64,000 nucleotides of DNA from an uncultured Clostridia bacterium (GCA_947628085.1 CANQYM010000008.1:26802-90801), one strand, 5' to 3'. Shown: positions 20,454-33,325, counted from the stretch's first letter. Numbers and translations: made by a program. Notes: generated by a model not told the origin, from the sequence alone.

Positions 20454-20501
20454 TTTTTCTCCTTTAATTATATAAATTTATTTTTTAATTGTCTTATTTT
20501 T

Positions 20502-20659
20502 CGTTACTGCTTTGTATATATATGATTTTTTCAAGACTTGGTGTCGCAATCTTCTTTTTTTAAATGAACAAAATGAAGATTGCTCCAATCGCCCCACGCT
20601 ACGCTTCGGTTGGTCGCTTACGCGTCTTTCAAAATCATATATATACAAGGCAGTAATCG
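20502..20659. repeat. Dispersed hairpin element, copy A (core in minus orientation)
   Basis: Core ATTGCTCCAATCG...TTGGTCGC; flanking arms TTACTGCTTTGTATATATATGATTTT / AAAATCATATATATACAAGGCAGTAA. Confidence 0.85.
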
Positions 20660-20780
20660 CAAAACAGTAATTTAAAATATCATTTAAAAAGTGCCTTTAA
20701 ATTTTGATTTAAAAAAATATTTTAAATTATATAATTAAAGGGTATTAGAATTCTTTGAAACTAATACCCCATCTTTTGTT

Positions 20781-22121
20781 TTATTGTTCCTCAAAAAATC
20801 TTTTTTCCAAATTTGCAAACTTTGTATAATTTGGAAGCCATGCTAAATCTATTGATCCAGTTGAACCGCCTCTATGCTTTGCTAAAATTACTTCTGCAAC
20901 ATTCTTTTTCTCACTATCTGCATTATAGTAATCATCTCTATATAAAAACATTACTATATCTGCATCTTGCTCTATTGCACCAGATTCTCTTAAGTCTGAA
21001 AGCATTGGCCTTTTATCATCCCTTTTCTCAACACTACGAGAAAGTTGTGATAATGCTATAACTGGTATGTTAAGTTCTTTAGCTAGAATTTTTAAAGATC
21101 TACTTATTTCTGATATTTCTTGCTCACGCGTAGAATTTTTTGTTCCACTTCCTTGAACTAGCTGTAAGTAATCTATTACTACTAGTCCTATATCTTTTTC
21201 TAGTTTTAATTTTCTACTTTTTGCTCTAATTTCCATTATTGAAATACCAGCTGTATCATCTATATATATTGGAGCATCAGATAATCTTCCAAGTGTTGAT
21301 GCAAGCTTAACCCAATCGTCATCTTCTATTTGCCCTGTTCTTATTTTGTTACTATCTACCATAGCTTCGCTACATAAAATTCTGTTTCCTACTTGTTCCT
21401 TAGACATCTCTAAGTTGAAAATTGCTACTGGTTTCTTAGCTTGAAGTGCAACATTTGTTGCAATGTTAATTGCAAAAGCAGATTTACCCATTGCTGGTCT
21501 TGCTGCAACTACAATTAAATCTGAATTATGAAGTCCTGATGTTTTAAAGTCTAAATCTGTAAAACCTGTTGTTATTCCACTTATTTTACCTTTTTGGTTA
21601 TATAGTTCTTCTAATTTCGCAAAAGATTCTACTAAAACATCTTTAATTGCTGTATATCCTTTAGCATTTTTCTTTTGAGCCAAATCAAAAACCTTTTTTT
21701 CTGCTAAGTCCATAATTCTATCGACTTCTTCGGTTTCATCATATCCTAATGAAACTAATTCATTTGCAGTGTTTATAAGGCTTCTCATCATAGCCTTTTC
21801 ATCAACAATTTTAATATATTTTTCAACATTTGCTGTAGTTGGTACTTTTTCTGGAAGACTTGCTAAATATTCTAGTCCTCCAACTCTTTCAAAGTTTCCA
21901 TTTTCTACAAGCTCTGCTTTTACTGTTATAATATCTATTGGTTCGCTTTTGGCATATAAAGCAAGTATTGCTGAAAATATTGCTTTATTATCTTCTCTAT
22001 AAAAAGAATCTTCTTTTAAAATTTCTATTGCACTAATTACTGAATCTTTATCTGTAAGCATACAACCTAAAATCGCTTGTTCTGCTTCTATATCATGTGG
22101 TGGTATTTTTCCTAGTTCCAT
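20781..22121 (-). CDS. dnaB: Replicative DNA helicase DnaB
   Basis: Start at MELGKIPPHDIEAEQAILG; 'VAARPAMGKSAFAINIA' Walker A. Confidence 0.96.
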   Translation of the reverse strand: MELGKIPPHDIEAEQAILGCMLTDKDSVISAIEILKEDSFYREDNKAIFSAILALYAKSEPIDIITVKAELVENGNFERVGGLEYLASLPEKVPTTANVEKYIKIVDEKAMMRSLINTANELVSLGYDETEEVDRIMDLAEKKVFDLAQKKNAKGYTAIKDVLVESFAKLEELYNQKGKISGITTGFTDLDFKTSGLHNSDLIVVAARPAMGKSAFAINIATNVALQAKKPVAIFNLEMSKEQVGNRILCSEAMVDSNKIRTGQIEDDDWVKLASTLGRLSDAPIYIDDTAGISIMEIRAKSRKLKLEKDIGLVVIDYLQLVQGSGTKNSTREQEISEISRSLKILAKELNIPVIALSQLSRSVEKRDDKRPMLSDLRESGAIEQDADIVMFLYRDDYYNADSEKKNVAEVILAKHRGGSTGSIDLAWLPNYTKFANLEKRFFEEQ

Positions 22122-22146
22122 ATTTTTATACCTCTTTATTTGTGTT

Positions 22147-22593
22147 TTATTTTGGTACAACCATAACTTGTACTGATGCCATAACACCTTCGTTTAATTT
22201 TATATCTACTTTTGTACAACCTGCCACCTTTATTGTTTCTGAAAGTAAAACTTTCTTTTTATCTACTTCTATATTGAAATCTTTCTTTAAAGCTTCTGAT
22301 ATTTCTTTTGATGTAACTCCTCCAAATAACTTTCCGTTTTCACCAGCTTTAACTGGTATTTTAACTGTTATTTTTTTCATTCTTTCTGCAATTTCTTTAG
22401 CTTCTTTTAAGTCTTCACCTTTTCTATATTCAATTGATTCATTTTTTGCTTTTAAATTATTCATATTTCCTGTGTCTGCTGGAACTGCTAGATTTTTTGG
22501 AAACAAGTAATTTCTGGCATAGCCATCTGCTGCATTTATTATTTGATCTTTTTTGCCAACTCCCTTTATATCTTGTTTTAAAATAACTTTCAT
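22147..22593 (-). CDS. rplI: 50S ribosomal protein L9
   Basis: 'MKVILKQDIKGVGKKDQIINAADGYARNYLFPKNLA'. Confidence 0.97.
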   Translation of the reverse strand: MKVILKQDIKGVGKKDQIINAADGYARNYLFPKNLAVPADTGNMNNLKAKNESIEYRKGEDLKEAKEIAERMKKITVKIPVKAGENGKLFGGVTSKEISEALKKDFNIEVDKKKVLLSETIKVAGCTKVDIKLNEGVMASVQVMVVPK

Positions 22594-22798
22594 CTTATGC
22601 ACTCCTTTCTGATTCAATCTTTTATTTGCTTTATAATTTAAACCTTATTACTACTTTATAATTTAATTTTGTGATTTAACTTCATAAAAAAGCTTTATTT
22701 CTAATTACTATTTGATTTATGTATTGTATAACAATTTAAGCCAAATTTCAAGTCGTTTTTCAAGTTTGGAAGATATTAAACATTAAATTATAAAAATA

Positions 22799-22832
22799 AA
22801 AGACTTCAAAAATTTTGAAGTCTTCTTTTTAT
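22799..22832 (-). terminator. Terminator downstream of gdpP
   Basis: AAGACTTCAAAA/TTTTGAAGTCTT inverted repeat with U-tract on the minus strand. Confidence 0.85.
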
Positions 22833-22871
22833 TTTATATAATTTTAAAAATTTGATTGAATTTTATTTTTA

Positions 22872-24872
22872 TTATTCAGCTTCTAACAAATATTCATTTA
22901 TTCTAATAACTAATTCATCTTTTGCCTCTTCTAAAGTGAACCCTTCTAATTGTGCACCTGCTAATGTAATATGTCCGCCACCACCTAGTTTTTCAAGAAT
23001 TAATTGAACATTTATGTTTCCTATTGAACGACCACTAATACAAACTTTATCTCCCATTTTTGCCATAACGAATGATGCTGTTATATCACTAATTGTTAAA
23101 AGTTCATCTGCTGCTTTAGCACAAATTAAATTAGAATTTTCATTGTCTTCTTCATAAACTGCTATTGCAATAGTGTCATTATGAATTTCAGCATTTTTAA
23201 CAATGTTTGCGATAATGTTGTAGCTTTCTAAATCTGATTGGAACCATTTTTTAACTCTAATTATATCTACACCATATTTTCTTAAATATGCTGCTGCTTC
23301 GAAAGTTCTTACACCTGTTTTAAATGTAAAATTTTTTGTATCTACCATTATTCCACCATATAAACTCTCTGCTTCTATAAGTGTTAGATTAACATCATCT
23401 TGTGCATACTGAACTATTTCAGTTACAAGTTCTGCTGTTGATGAAGCATATACTTCATGGAAAGATATTAAAGCATTTTCTATGCAGTCTGGTGCTTTTC
23501 TATGGTGATCTATTATAATCTTTTTATCTACTTCTTCTAATAGGTCTGGAAATTCAACATAAGAAACCTTATGAGTATCCACAACTATAAGAAGTGTGTT
23601 TTCAGTAATAAGTTCAAGGGCTTCATCTTCTGTTATAATTTTATCTTTATATTCATCATTTGCTCTTAAAACTTCTAAGAATTTTCCTAAAGATTTTCCG
23701 CTAGGCTCTGAAACTATATAACATTCTTTTCCTAAAGTTTTAGATAACCTATATAATCCCAAAGATGAGCCTATTGCATCTATATCTATATTTTTGTGTC
23801 CCATTATTATAACATTATCTGAAGAAGAAATAACTCTTGTTATTGATTGTGCAATAGTTCTAGCTTTTACTTTTGCTCTCTTTTCAACTTCTAAAGTTTT
23901 TCCTCCAAAAAATGTATATTTACCATTTTTTCTTATAACAGCTTGGTCTCCACCTCTTCCAAGAACAATTTCCATAGCTGCTAATGCTGTTTTATATTTT
24001 TCATAATTTGTTTCACCATCTATTGATATGGCTATACTTAAAGTTATTGGAATTCTGCTATCTATTTCTATATTTTTTACTTTATCTAGGATATTGAATT
24101 TTTCTTTTTCGAATTCATTTAAATATCTTTGTTCACAAACATATACAAATGAATCTCTTTCTGTTTTTATAATTAATCCGCCTGTTTGAGTAACCCAATC
24201 TATTATTTCTTTTTCTATTTTTGCTAGTAATTCTACTTTTCTTTCTGGTAAAACTGTTTGAATTATTTCATCATAGTTATCTATCATTGCAATACCAATA
24301 CAAATTTTAGAATTATTATAGTTATCAAATAATTCATTATATTTTGTTTCATCTATAAAATATAGTGATAAAATGTATTCTTTTTGTTTTCTTCTCTTAG
24401 ATTTTACTACACTACCTAATATTTTATAAACTCTTTTATCTATATTAAACTGTTTTGAAATTTCTATGTTTTCATCTTTTTTCTCAATATCAAGTTTTAT
24501 TTCTTTAACAATTGGATTTAAATTTGTTGCTATATCAATATTTTGAAATTCTTCAACAAACTTTTTACTTCTCCAAATAATATTACCTCCTGTTTCCATT
24601 AATACTAAAGGAATAGGTGTATTTACAAGATTTCCTTTTGAGGCAGAGCTTACATCTGATGTAACATCTTGAATATGATTTTCGATTTCTGTTCTTCTTT
24701 TACTTGAAACCCATAAAGAATATGATATTGTTAAAGCAAATATAAATATTGATGGAATTACCCATCTTAAGTTATATACACTTAACATTATACATAATAC
24801 TGCTATTATTGCTATATATATAATATTTTTACTTATGAGTTTATCTAAAATTTTATCATTTTCTTTAGACAT
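22872..24872 (-). CDS. gdpP: Cyclic-di-AMP phosphodiesterase GdpP (DHH/DHHA1, degenerate GGDEF)
   Basis: 'IMGHKNIDIDAIGSSLGLYRL', 'IIDHHRKAPD', C-terminal 'GRSIGNINVQLILEKLGGGGHITLAGAQL'. Confidence 0.94.
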   Translation of the reverse strand: MSKENDKILDKLISKNIIYIAIIAVLCIMLSVYNLRWVIPSIFIFALTISYSLWVSSKRRTEIENHIQDVTSDVSSASKGNLVNTPIPLVLMETGGNIIWRSKKFVEEFQNIDIATNLNPIVKEIKLDIEKKDENIEISKQFNIDKRVYKILGSVVKSKRRKQKEYILSLYFIDETKYNELFDNYNNSKICIGIAMIDNYDEIIQTVLPERKVELLAKIEKEIIDWVTQTGGLIIKTERDSFVYVCEQRYLNEFEKEKFNILDKVKNIEIDSRIPITLSIAISIDGETNYEKYKTALAAMEIVLGRGGDQAVIRKNGKYTFFGGKTLEVEKRAKVKARTIAQSITRVISSSDNVIIMGHKNIDIDAIGSSLGLYRLSKTLGKECYIVSEPSGKSLGKFLEVLRANDEYKDKIITEDEALELITENTLLIVVDTHKVSYVEFPDLLEEVDKKIIIDHHRKAPDCIENALISFHEVYASSTAELVTEIVQYAQDDVNLTLIEAESLYGGIMVDTKNFTFKTGVRTFEAAAYLRKYGVDIIRVKKWFQSDLESYNIIANIVKNAEIHNDTIAIAVYEEDNENSNLICAKAADELLTISDITASFVMAKMGDKVCISGRSIGNINVQLILEKLGGGGHITLAGAQLEGFTLEEAKDELVIRINEYLLEAE

Positions 24873-24964
24873 AAAATCTCCTTATAAACATAATATAACA
24901 TTGATATTATACTACTTAAAGCGTTTTTTGTCAAACAGGCTTTTGTTTTTTAGTGATTTTAAAA

Positions 24965-25017
24965 AAATAAGTGAGGCATTTTTTTGTATTGTTAATACAA
25001 AATGTCTCACTTATTTT
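24965..25017. terminator. Terminator with a long stem
   Basis: AAATAAGTGAGGCATTTT...AAAATGTCTCACTTATTT. Confidence 0.8.
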
Positions 25018-25020
25018 TAA

Positions 25021-25662
25021 TTATTTTCTTATTGTTAAGTTTACTTTCTTTTCAGTTTCAGTAAAAGAATCATATACAGTAATTGTTACTTTTCCTGGAG
25101 CAACACCTGTAACTATTCCACTTGGGTCAACTGTTGCAATTTCTTCATCACTTGAAGTATATGTTAGAGTATCTATATAAGCATCTGAAGGAGTTACTTT
25201 TAATTTCATTTGCAAATCCTTTCCTACTCTTATAGTACTATTTGTAGTTGTAAAAGTCATTGACTTAATTGGTGTAATTACTCTTATTTCTGCTGTTGCA
25301 TCCATTCCATCATAGTTTGCAGTAATTGTAGCTTTTCCATCTGAAACGGCAACTAGTTCATTATCTTTATTTATTTTAACTATGTCTTCATCACTGCTTG
25401 TAAATGTAACACCGTCTGTAACCGTTTCACCATCTATTGTAACTGTCATTCCCACAGTTTCTTTTTTATTCTTAGATGATAAATATTCATTTTCTAATTT
25501 TAATTCAAGCTTTGGTTTAATTTCTTCTGGTGCTTCCACTTTTTCTACTTTTACTAGCGCATAACTACCTACATGACCTTTATTTAAAACTATTAACAAT
25601 GCCAAAATACCAACAACTATAAAAACTATTATTGATATGATTAAAGCTTTTTTACTTTTCAT
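25021..25662 (-). CDS. Membrane-anchored protein with bacterial Ig-like (Big_2) domains
   Basis: 'YTSSDEEIATVDPSGIVTGVAPGKVTITVY' Big_2 motif; N-terminal TM. Confidence 0.85.
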   Translation of the reverse strand: MKSKKALIISIIVFIVVGILALLIVLNKGHVGSYALVKVEKVEAPEEIKPKLELKLENEYLSSKNKKETVGMTVTIDGETVTDGVTFTSSDEDIVKINKDNELVAVSDGKATITANYDGMDATAEIRVITPIKSMTFTTTNSTIRVGKDLQMKLKVTPSDAYIDTLTYTSSDEEIATVDPSGIVTGVAPGKVTITVYDSFTETEKKVNLTIRK

Positions 25663-25672
25663 TTGAATCTCC

Positions 25673-28600
25673 TTATTGATTTACATTTTCTCCTGCAACG
25701 TCTTCAACAGTTTGAATTTTTTCTGTATTTATTCTAATGTTTTGATAACGTCTTAAACCTGTTCCGGTTGGAATTAACTTACCAATTATAACATTTTCTT
25801 TTAATCCCATTAAGTTATCAACTTTTCCTTTAATAGCAGCTTCTGTTAATACTTTAGTTGTTTCTTGGAATGAAGCAGCTGATAAGAAGCTTTCTGTAGC
25901 AAGTGAAGCTTTTGTAATTCCAAGTAATACTCTCTTATATGTTGCTGGTTTCTTTCCTTGTGCTATTAATTCTTCATTTCTATATTCAACTTCTAATAGA
26001 TCAACTAGTGAAGCTGTGTAGAATTCAGAATCTCCTGGATCTTCAATTCTAACTTTTTTAAGCATTTGTCTTGTAATAACTTCAATGTGCTTATCGTTAA
26101 TATCAACACCTTGGTTTCTATAAACTTTTTGTACTTCTGAGATGATATAACCATAAACTCCTTCAACACCTTTTATAACAAGTAAATCATTTGGATTTAT
26201 AGAACCTTCTGTAATTGGATCTCCGGCTTTTATTTCATCACCATCTTTAACTTTTAGTTTTGAACCAAAGCTGATTGTATAAGTTTTACTGTTATCTTTT
26301 CCAGTAACAATAACTTCTTTTCTCTTCTTTTCTTCGTTAATTTTAACTTTACCGTCAATTTCACTTATTGTAGCTAAACCTTTAGGGTTTCTAGCTTCAA
26401 ATAACTCTTCAACTCTAGGAAGACCTTGTGTGATATCTCCACCAGCAACACCACCTGTGTGGAATGTTCTCATTGTAAGCTGTGTACCAGGCTCACCAAT
26501 TGATTGTGCTGCTATAATACCAACAGATTCTCCTAAATTTACTCTTTCACGAGTTGCTAATCCCATACCATAACATTTACTACAAGCACCATGCCTTGAT
26601 CTACATTCTAGTATTGAACGAACTCTTACTTTAGTATATCCTGCTTTAACTATTTCTTTAGCTATTTTTTCATTAATCATAGTATTTGTATCTACTATAA
26701 CCTTTTTAGTTTCAGGATTTTTAATGTCTTCTACAGGATATCTACCAATAAGTCTTTCTTCTAAAGGCTCTATAACTTGATTTCCATCTTTAATATCTTC
26801 TACTTCGATACCTCTTGTTGTATGGCAATCATCTTCTCTTATAATAATATCTTGTGAAACATCAACTAATCTTCTTGTTAAGTATCCAGAGTCTGCTGTT
26901 CTCAAAGCTGTATCTGTTAAACCTTTTCTAGCACCGTGTGCTGAAATGAAGTATTCTAGTGAATCTAGTCCCTCACGGAAACAAGATTTAACTGGAATTT
27001 CAACTGCTTTACCAGATGTGTTAGCCATAAGTCCACGCATACCTGCGATTTGTCTTAACTGGTTCATGTTACCACGGGCTCCAGATTGAGCCATCATATA
27101 AATTGGGTTTAATTCATCAAAGTTATTCTGCATTGCTTTTGATACATCATCTGTAGCTTTCTCCCAAATTTTAATAATAGCATTATATCTTTCATCGTTA
27201 GTAATCATACCACGTTGATATTGTCTGAATATGTTTGAAACATCTTCATCTGCTTTTGCTAAGATATCTTTTTTAGCTTCAGGAACTTTTACATCATCAA
27301 CAGAAACTGTGATAGCACCTTTTGTTGAATATTTGTAACCTGTTGCTTTAATGTAGTCTAATACTTCTGCTGTTTTAGAAAGTCCATGTACATTTATACA
27401 ATTTGCAACTATTTTTCCTAAATTCTTTTTAATAACAGGGAAGTCTATTTCCAAATCAAATTCTTTTTCTGGGTCTGTTCTATCAACAAATCCTAAGTCT
27501 TGTGGTATTCCCTGATTATAAATTAATCTACCAACTGTTGTTTCTATTGTTTTATGTCTTTCTGTTCCATCTTCATCTGTTTTGAATCTTCTAACTTTTA
27601 TTTTGCAATGTAATCCAACATCACCATTTTGATAAGCCATTAATGCTTCATCTTCATCTTTAAAGTATAAACCTTCTCCTTTTTCGCCATCAATTTGTAC
27701 AGTTAAGTAGTATGCACCAAGAATCATATCTTGTGTAGGTACTGTAACTGGTTTACCATCTTGTGGTTTAAGTAAGTTATTTGTTGAAAGCATTAAATAT
27801 CTTGCTTCTGAAATAGCTTCTGGAGTTAAAGGAACGTGAACAGCCATCTGGTCACCATCGAAGTCAGCATTAAATGCTGTACAAACTAATGGGTGAAGTT
27901 TAATAGCTCTACCTTCAACTAATATTGGTTGGAATGCTTGAATACCTAATCTGTGTAGTGTAGGAGCACGGTTTAACATTACAGGGTGGTCTTGAATAAC
28001 CTCTTCTAATATATCCCATACTTCTGGTCTTAATCTTTCAACCATTCTCTTTGCATTTTTAATGTTATGTGCAATTCCTCTTCCAACTAATTCTTTCATA
28101 ACAAATGGTTTGAAAAGTTCAACTGCCATTTCTTTTGGAAGACCGCATTGATAGATTTTAAGTTCTGGACCAACAACTATAACTGAACGTCCAGAGTAGT
28201 CAACTCTTTTACCTAATAGGTTTTGACGGAATCTACCTTGTTTACCTTTAAGCATATCTGATAAAGATTTTAAAGGTCTATTTCCAGCACCTGTAACTGG
28301 TCTACCACGTCTGCTATTATCTATTAATGCATCTACAGACTCTTGAAGCATTCTCTTTTCATTTCTTACAATGATTTCTGGTGCTCCAAGTTCTAGTAAT
28401 CTTTTTAATCTGTTGTTTCTGTTTATAACTCTTCTATATAAATCGTTTAAATCTGATGTAGCAAATCTACCACCATCTAATTGAACCATTGGTCTTAATT
28501 CTGGTGGTATAACTGGTATAACATTCATAACCATCCACTCAGGTTTATTTTCAGAAACTCTAAATGATTCTACTGTATCTAATCTTTTTATTAATTTTGC

Positions 28601-29212
28601 TCTTTTTTGCTCACTTGCTTTTGCAAGTTCTTTCTTCAATTTTGCAGATAGTTTATTTATATCTATTTCAGCTAATAATTTTCTTATAGCTTCTGCTCCC
28701 ATTTCAGCTGTGAAAGAACCTTGACCGTACTTTTCAACAGCTTCAATATATTCTTTTTCAGTTAATACTTGGCATTTTAATAATCCAGATGTTCCTTTAT
28801 CTGTAACTATATATGAAGCAAAGTATATAACTTTCTCTAAGTTTCTTGGAGAGATATCTAATAATAATCCTATTCTGCTTGGAATTCCTTTAAAGTACCA
28901 AATATGTGCGATTGGAGCTGCAAGTTCAATGTGTCCCATTCTTTCTCTTCTTACTTTAGAGGTTGTTACTTCAACACCACATCTATCACATACTATACCT
29001 TTATATCTAACTCTTTTATATTTTCCACAATGACATTCCCAGTCTTTTGTTGGACCAAATATTTTTTCACAAAACAAACCATCTTTTTCTGGTTTTAAAG
29101 TTCTATAATTAATGGTTTCTGGTTTTTTAACTTCTCCATGAGACCATTCTCTAATTTTCTCATCAGAAGCTAAACCAATTTTTAATTTATTAAAAACTTC
29201 TAATTCATCCAC
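25673..29212 (-). CDS. rpoC: DNA-directed RNA polymerase subunit beta'
   Basis: '[15 protein letters not shown]' catalytic motif, zinc-binding '[20 protein letters not shown]'. Confidence 0.99.
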   Translation of the reverse strand: MDELEVFNKLKIGLASDEKIREWSHGEVKKPETINYRTLKPEKDGLFCEKIFGPTKDWECHCGKYKRVRYKGIVCDRCGVEVTTSKVRRERMGHIELAAPIAHIWYFKGIPSRIGLLLDISPRNLEKVIYFASYIVTDKGTSGLLKCQVLTEKEYIEAVEKYGQGSFTAEMGAEAIRKLLAEIDINKLSAKLKKELAKASEQKRAKLIKRLDTVESFRVSENKPEWMVMNVIPVIPPELRPMVQLDGGRFATSDLNDLYRRVINRNNRLKRLLELGAPEIIVRNEKRMLQESVDALIDNSRRGRPVTGAGNRPLKSLSDMLKGKQGRFRQNLLGKRVDYSGRSVIVVGPELKIYQCGLPKEMAVELFKPFVMKELVGRGIAHNIKNAKRMVERLRPEVWDILEEVIQDHPVMLNRAPTLHRLGIQAFQPILVEGRAIKLHPLVCTAFNADFDGDQMAVHVPLTPEAISEARYLMLSTNNLLKPQDGKPVTVPTQDMILGAYYLTVQIDGEKGEGLYFKDEDEALMAYQNGDVGLHCKIKVRRFKTDEDGTERHKTIETTVGRLIYNQGIPQDLGFVDRTDPEKEFDLEIDFPVIKKNLGKIVANCINVHGLSKTAEVLDYIKATGYKYSTKGAITVSVDDVKVPEAKKDILAKADEDVSNIFRQYQRGMITNDERYNAIIKIWEKATDDVSKAMQNNFDELNPIYMMAQSGARGNMNQLRQIAGMRGLMANTSGKAVEIPVKSCFREGLDSLEYFISAHGARKGLTDTALRTADSGYLTRRLVDVSQDIIIREDDCHTTRGIEVEDIKDGNQVIEPLEERLIGRYPVEDIKNPETKKVIVDTNTMINEKIAKEIVKAGYTKVRVRSILECRSRHGACSKCYGMGLATRERVNLGESVGIIAAQSIGEPGTQLTMRTFHTGGVAGGDITQGLPRVEELFEARNPKGLATISEIDGKVKINEEKKRKEVIVTGKDNSKTYTISFGSKLKVKDGDEIKAGDPITEGSINPNDLLVIKGVEGVYGYIISEVQKVYRNQGVDINDKHIEVITRQMLKKVRIEDPGDSEFYTASLVDLLEVEYRNEELIAQGKKPATYKRVLLGITKASLATESFLSAASFQETTKVLTEAAIKGKVDNLMGLKENVIIGKLIPTGTGLRRYQNIRINTEKIQTVEDVAGENVNQ

Positions 29213-29236
29213 TTTTAAAGTAGCCCCTTTCTTTTA

Positions 29237-32200
29237 TTATTCATCATCCTCTTGTGAGTCTAAATCTTTAAATATTTTATCATCTGGCAAATCTTCTTCA
29301 TCTAATATATTTGTAAAGAATTCATCATCATCTTCTTCATTTTGTTCTTCAAGCTCTTCATCTGTAACTTCTGTTAAGTTATCTTCTTCAAGTTCGCTTT
29401 CGTCTAGTCTTTCTTCAACACCGTCTAGACCTTCCTCAACATGTTCTTTAATTTCGATTTCTTCATCATTATCGCTATATAATTTTACGTTTAATCCTAA
29501 TGATTGTAATTCTTTAATTAATACTTTAAATGACTCTGGAATACCTGGTTCAGGAATATTTTCACCTTTAACTATTGCTTCATATGTTTTTACTCTTCCT
29601 ACAACATCATCTGATTTAACAGTTAATATTTCTTGTAGAGTATATGCAGCACCATAAGCTTCTAGTGCCCAAACCTCCATTTCTCCAAATCTCTGTCCAC
29701 CAAATTGAGCTTTACCTCCAAGTGGTTGTTGTGTAACTAAAGAATATGGTCCTGTTGAACGAGCATGGATTTTATCATCTACTAAGTGGTGTAGTTTTAA
29801 CATATACATTACACCAACTGTAATTGGTTTATCAAATGGTTCTCCTGTTCTACCATCATAAAGTGTTGTTTTACCATTTGTTTCTAATCCTGCTGTTTCA
29901 AGCATTGCTTCTATATCTTCTTCTGTTGCACCGTCAAATACTGGTGTAGCCATTTTCCAGCCTAACATTCTAGCTGCGGCTCCTAAATGAACTTCCAAAA
30001 CCTGACCTAAGTTCATACGAGAAGGAACACCTAATGGATTTAAAACAACATCTACTGGAGTTCCATCTGGTAAGAAAGGCATATCTTCTTCTGGTAATAT
30101 TCTTGAGATAACACCTTTATTTCCGTGACGTCCAGCCATTTTATCTCCAACTGATATTTTTCTCTTTTGAGCTATATAAATTCTAATTACTTGATTTACT
30201 CCTGGAGCTAACTCATCTGAGTTTTCTCTAGTAAATACTTTTACATCAACTATTGTTCCAGCTTCTCCATGTGGTACTCTTAAAGAAGTATCTCTAACTT
30301 CTCTTGCTTTCTCACCAAAGATAGCTCTTAATAATCTTTCTTCTGCTGTTAGTTCTGTTTCTCCTTTTGGAGTAACTTTACCAACTAATATATCTCCTGG
30401 TCTAACTTCAGCACCAACTCTTATAATACCATTTTCGTCTAAGTCACGAAGTGAATCTTCACCAACGTTTGGTATATCACGAGTAATTTCTTCTGGTCCT
30501 AATTTTGTATCTCTACATTCGCAGTCATAATCTTCTATGTGCATAGATGTTAAAACATCTTCTTTAACTAATCTTTCATTTAATAAAATAGCATCCTCAT
30601 AGTTATAACCTTCCCAAGTAGCAAAAGCTATAAGTAAGTTTTTACCTAATGCCATTTCTCCTTTATCTGTGGCAGGTCCGTCTGCTATAACATCTCCACG
30701 TTTAACAACTTCTCCTTCTTTTACTATTGGTCTTTGGTTTATACATGTACTACCATTTGTTCTTTTAAATTTACTTAAATGATATGTTCTCTTTTGACCA
30801 GCTTCATTTTTTATAACTATTTTGTCACCTTCAACTGTTTCAACTGTTCCGTTTTCTTCTGCTAAAACCATAACTCCTGAGTCTTTAGCTGCTTTATATT
30901 CAATTCCTGTTCCAACCATTGGTGAATCTGTAATCATTAGAGGAACTGCTTGACGTTGCATGTTTGAACCCATTAATGCACGGTTAGCATCATCATGCTC
31001 TAAGAAAGGAATCATTGCTGCACCAACTGAAACTAATTGTTTTGGTGAAACATCTATATAATCAACTTGGCTCTTTGGAACCTCTTTGATTTCTGCCTTA
31101 TCTCTAACTCTTATTCTCTTATTTATTAAGCAATTATTTTCATCAAGTGGTTCTGATGCTTGGCATATAATGTATAAATCTTCTTCATCAGCTGTCATGT
31201 AAGTAACTTCATCTGTAACATGAGCTGTTTCTTTATCTATTTTTCTATATGGAGTTTCAATAAATCCATATTCATTTATAATAGCAAATGTTGAAAGTGC
31301 TGATATTAAACCTATATTTGGTCCTTCTGGAGATTCAATTGGACATAGTCTTCCATAGTGAGTATAGTGAATATCACGAACTTCGAAACCTGCTCTTTCT
31401 CTTGATAAACCACCTGGTCCTAAAGCAGAAATTCTTCTTTTATGTGTTAATTCTGATAATGGATTTGTTTGATCCATGAATTGTGATAATTGAGAACTTC
31501 CGAAGAATTCTCTAATTGATGATGTAATTGGTTTTGTGTTTATTAAACTTTGTGGTGTAATAACATCTAAGTCTTGAAGTGTCATTCTTTCACGAACAAC
31601 TCTTTCTAGTCTTGTTAAACCAATTCTAAATTGATTTTGTAAAAGTTCTCCAACACATCTAATACGTCTATTTCCTAAGTGGTCGATATCATCTATATTT
31701 CCTAGTTTTGGTTTTGCTGGGTCTGTAATAAATACATTGTATTCTAGGTTTAATAAGTAGTTGATTGAAGCTAAAATATCTTCTGTTACAATGTGTTTTG
31801 GAACTAATTCATCTAATCTATCTTCTAATAATTTTCTTAGTTCTTTATCATTTTTAGCTGTTTCTAATATATTTTTTAATACTGCATAATTAACATCAAC
31901 TTTAATTTTAAGTTCTTCAGCAATTTTAGGGTCTACGTAAGCTTTAATATCAACTGTTCCGTTTCCTATAACTTTTGCTTTTTTACCTTCGATGTTTACG
32001 TATACAACGTTAATACCTGCATCTTGTACTTGTTTTGCTACTTCTCTAGAAATTTTTTCATCTTTTTCTACAATAACTTCTCCAGTTTCTGGATTAACTA
32101 TTGTTTCATATGCAATGTGATTTGCAATTCTAGAAGCTAAGCTTAATTTTTTGTTGTATTTGTATCTACCAACTTTTGATAAATCATATCTTCTATTATC

Positions 32201-32989
32201 GAAGAATAATCCATCGAATAAGTTTCTTGCTGCATCAACTGTTGGAAGCTCTCCTGGTCTTAATTTTTTGTAGATTTCGATTAAAGCTTCATCAGCTGTT
32301 TTTACTGGATCTTTAGAGATGGTTGCTAATAATTTGTCTTCTTCTCCAAAGAAATCAATTATTTTTTCATCTGTGTCTAATCCTATTGCTCTTAATAATG
32401 ATGTTACTGGTAATTTTCTAGTTCTATCTAGTCTTACCCAAAATACATCATTGCTGTCTGTTTCGTATTCAATCCAAGCACCTCTGATTGGCATAACAGA
32501 ACCTGTATAAAGTTTTTTACCTGTTTTGTCATAGCTTGAATCAAAGTAACAACCTGGTGAACGAACTAACTGACTTACAACAACTCTTTCTGCACCGTTT
32601 ATAACAAATGTTCCACTATCTGTCATAAGAGGGAAATCTCCAAGATAAATTTCTTGCTCTTTAATTTCTCCTGTTTCACGGTTGATTAGTCTAACTTTTA
32701 CATGTAATCTTGTTGAATAAGTAGCATCTCTTTCCTTTGCTTCTTGCAAAGAATATTTTGTTTTGTCTTCCATGTAGTAATCGAAAAATTCTAATACTAG
32801 GTTTCCTGAATAGTCGATGATAGGTGAAATATCTTTTAATACTTCTCCTAAACCTTCTTTAACAAACCATTCGTAAGAATCTTTTTGTACTTTTAATAAA
32901 TTAGGTATATCTATGAAGTCACCTATTTTAGAAAAAGTTTTACGTACACACTTTTCGTGTACAACGTCTTTTACTTTTATTTTTTTCAA
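29237..32989 (-). CDS. rpoB: DNA-directed RNA polymerase subunit beta
   Basis: '[34 protein letters not shown]' rifampicin region and other conserved blocks. Confidence 0.99.
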   Translation of the reverse strand: MKKIKVKDVVHEKCVRKTFSKIGDFIDIPNLLKVQKDSYEWFVKEGLGEVLKDISPIIDYSGNLVLEFFDYYMEDKTKYSLQEAKERDATYSTRLHVKVRLINRETGEIKEQEIYLGDFPLMTDSGTFVINGAERVVVSQLVRSPGCYFDSSYDKTGKKLYTGSVMPIRGAWIEYETDSNDVFWVRLDRTRKLPVTSLLRAIGLDTDEKIIDFFGEEDKLLATISKDPVKTADEALIEIYKKLRPGELPTVDAARNLFDGLFFDNRRYDLSKVGRYKYNKKLSLASRIANHIAYETIVNPETGEVIVEKDEKISREVAKQVQDAGINVVYVNIEGKKAKVIGNGTVDIKAYVDPKIAEELKIKVDVNYAVLKNILETAKNDKELRKLLEDRLDELVPKHIVTEDILASINYLLNLEYNVFITDPAKPKLGNIDDIDHLGNRRIRCVGELLQNQFRIGLTRLERVVRERMTLQDLDVITPQSLINTKPITSSIREFFGSSQLSQFMDQTNPLSELTHKRRISALGPGGLSRERAGFEVRDIHYTHYGRLCPIESPEGPNIGLISALSTFAIINEYGFIETPYRKIDKETAHVTDEVTYMTADEEDLYIICQASEPLDENNCLINKRIRVRDKAEIKEVPKSQVDYIDVSPKQLVSVGAAMIPFLEHDDANRALMGSNMQRQAVPLMITDSPMVGTGIEYKAAKDSGVMVLAEENGTVETVEGDKIVIKNEAGQKRTYHLSKFKRTNGSTCINQRPIVKEGEVVKRGDVIADGPATDKGEMALGKNLLIAFATWEGYNYEDAILLNERLVKEDVLTSMHIEDYDCECRDTKLGPEEITRDIPNVGEDSLRDLDENGIIRVGAEVRPGDILVGKVTPKGETELTAEERLLRAIFGEKAREVRDTSLRVPHGEAGTIVDVKVFTRENSDELAPGVNQVIRIYIAQKRKISVGDKMAGRHGNKGVISRILPEEDMPFLPDGTPVDVVLNPLGVPSRMNLGQVLEVHLGAAARMLGWKMATPVFDGATEEDIEAMLETAGLETNGKTTLYDGRTGEPFDKPITVGVMYMLKLHHLVDDKIHARSTGPYSLVTQQPLGGKAQFGGQRFGEMEVWALEAYGAAYTLQEILTVKSDDVVGRVKTYEAIVKGENIPEPGIPESFKVLIKELQSLGLNVKLYSDNDEEIEIKEHVEEGLDGVEERLDESELEEDNLTEVTDEELEEQNEEDDDEFFTNILDEEDLPDDKIFKDLDSQEDDE

Positions 32990-33146
32990 AATAAAAACCC
33001 CACCTTCTTAAAATATTTAGCAGGTCAGTATAGATTTACCTTATGTAAGTCCCTCTTGCAATAAAAGGTTGTTATTTTGAAGTAGCCTCCCTGCCAAAAA
33101 AGGCTATTTCTCAATAGTTCCTCTTTTACTCAATTCCTCTTACTAG

Positions 33147-33175
33147 GTCATAAATATACTGTTTTTGGAAGTCAA
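33147..33175 (-). promoter_or_regulatory. Possible rpoB promoter
   Basis: Minus strand TTGACT-N17-TATGAC; would give a leader of about 150 nt. Confidence 0.4.
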
Positions 33176-33325
33176 AAACGACACACACTCCCAAAAATAC
33201 TTAAATATTATATAACATTTATGTAACACAAGTCAAGCATTTTTCTTAATTTTCTTAGGGAAATTAAGGATTTCATAAACTTTTTTTATTCATATTTTTA
33301 CTTATAAAAATTTTTTATTACCATT

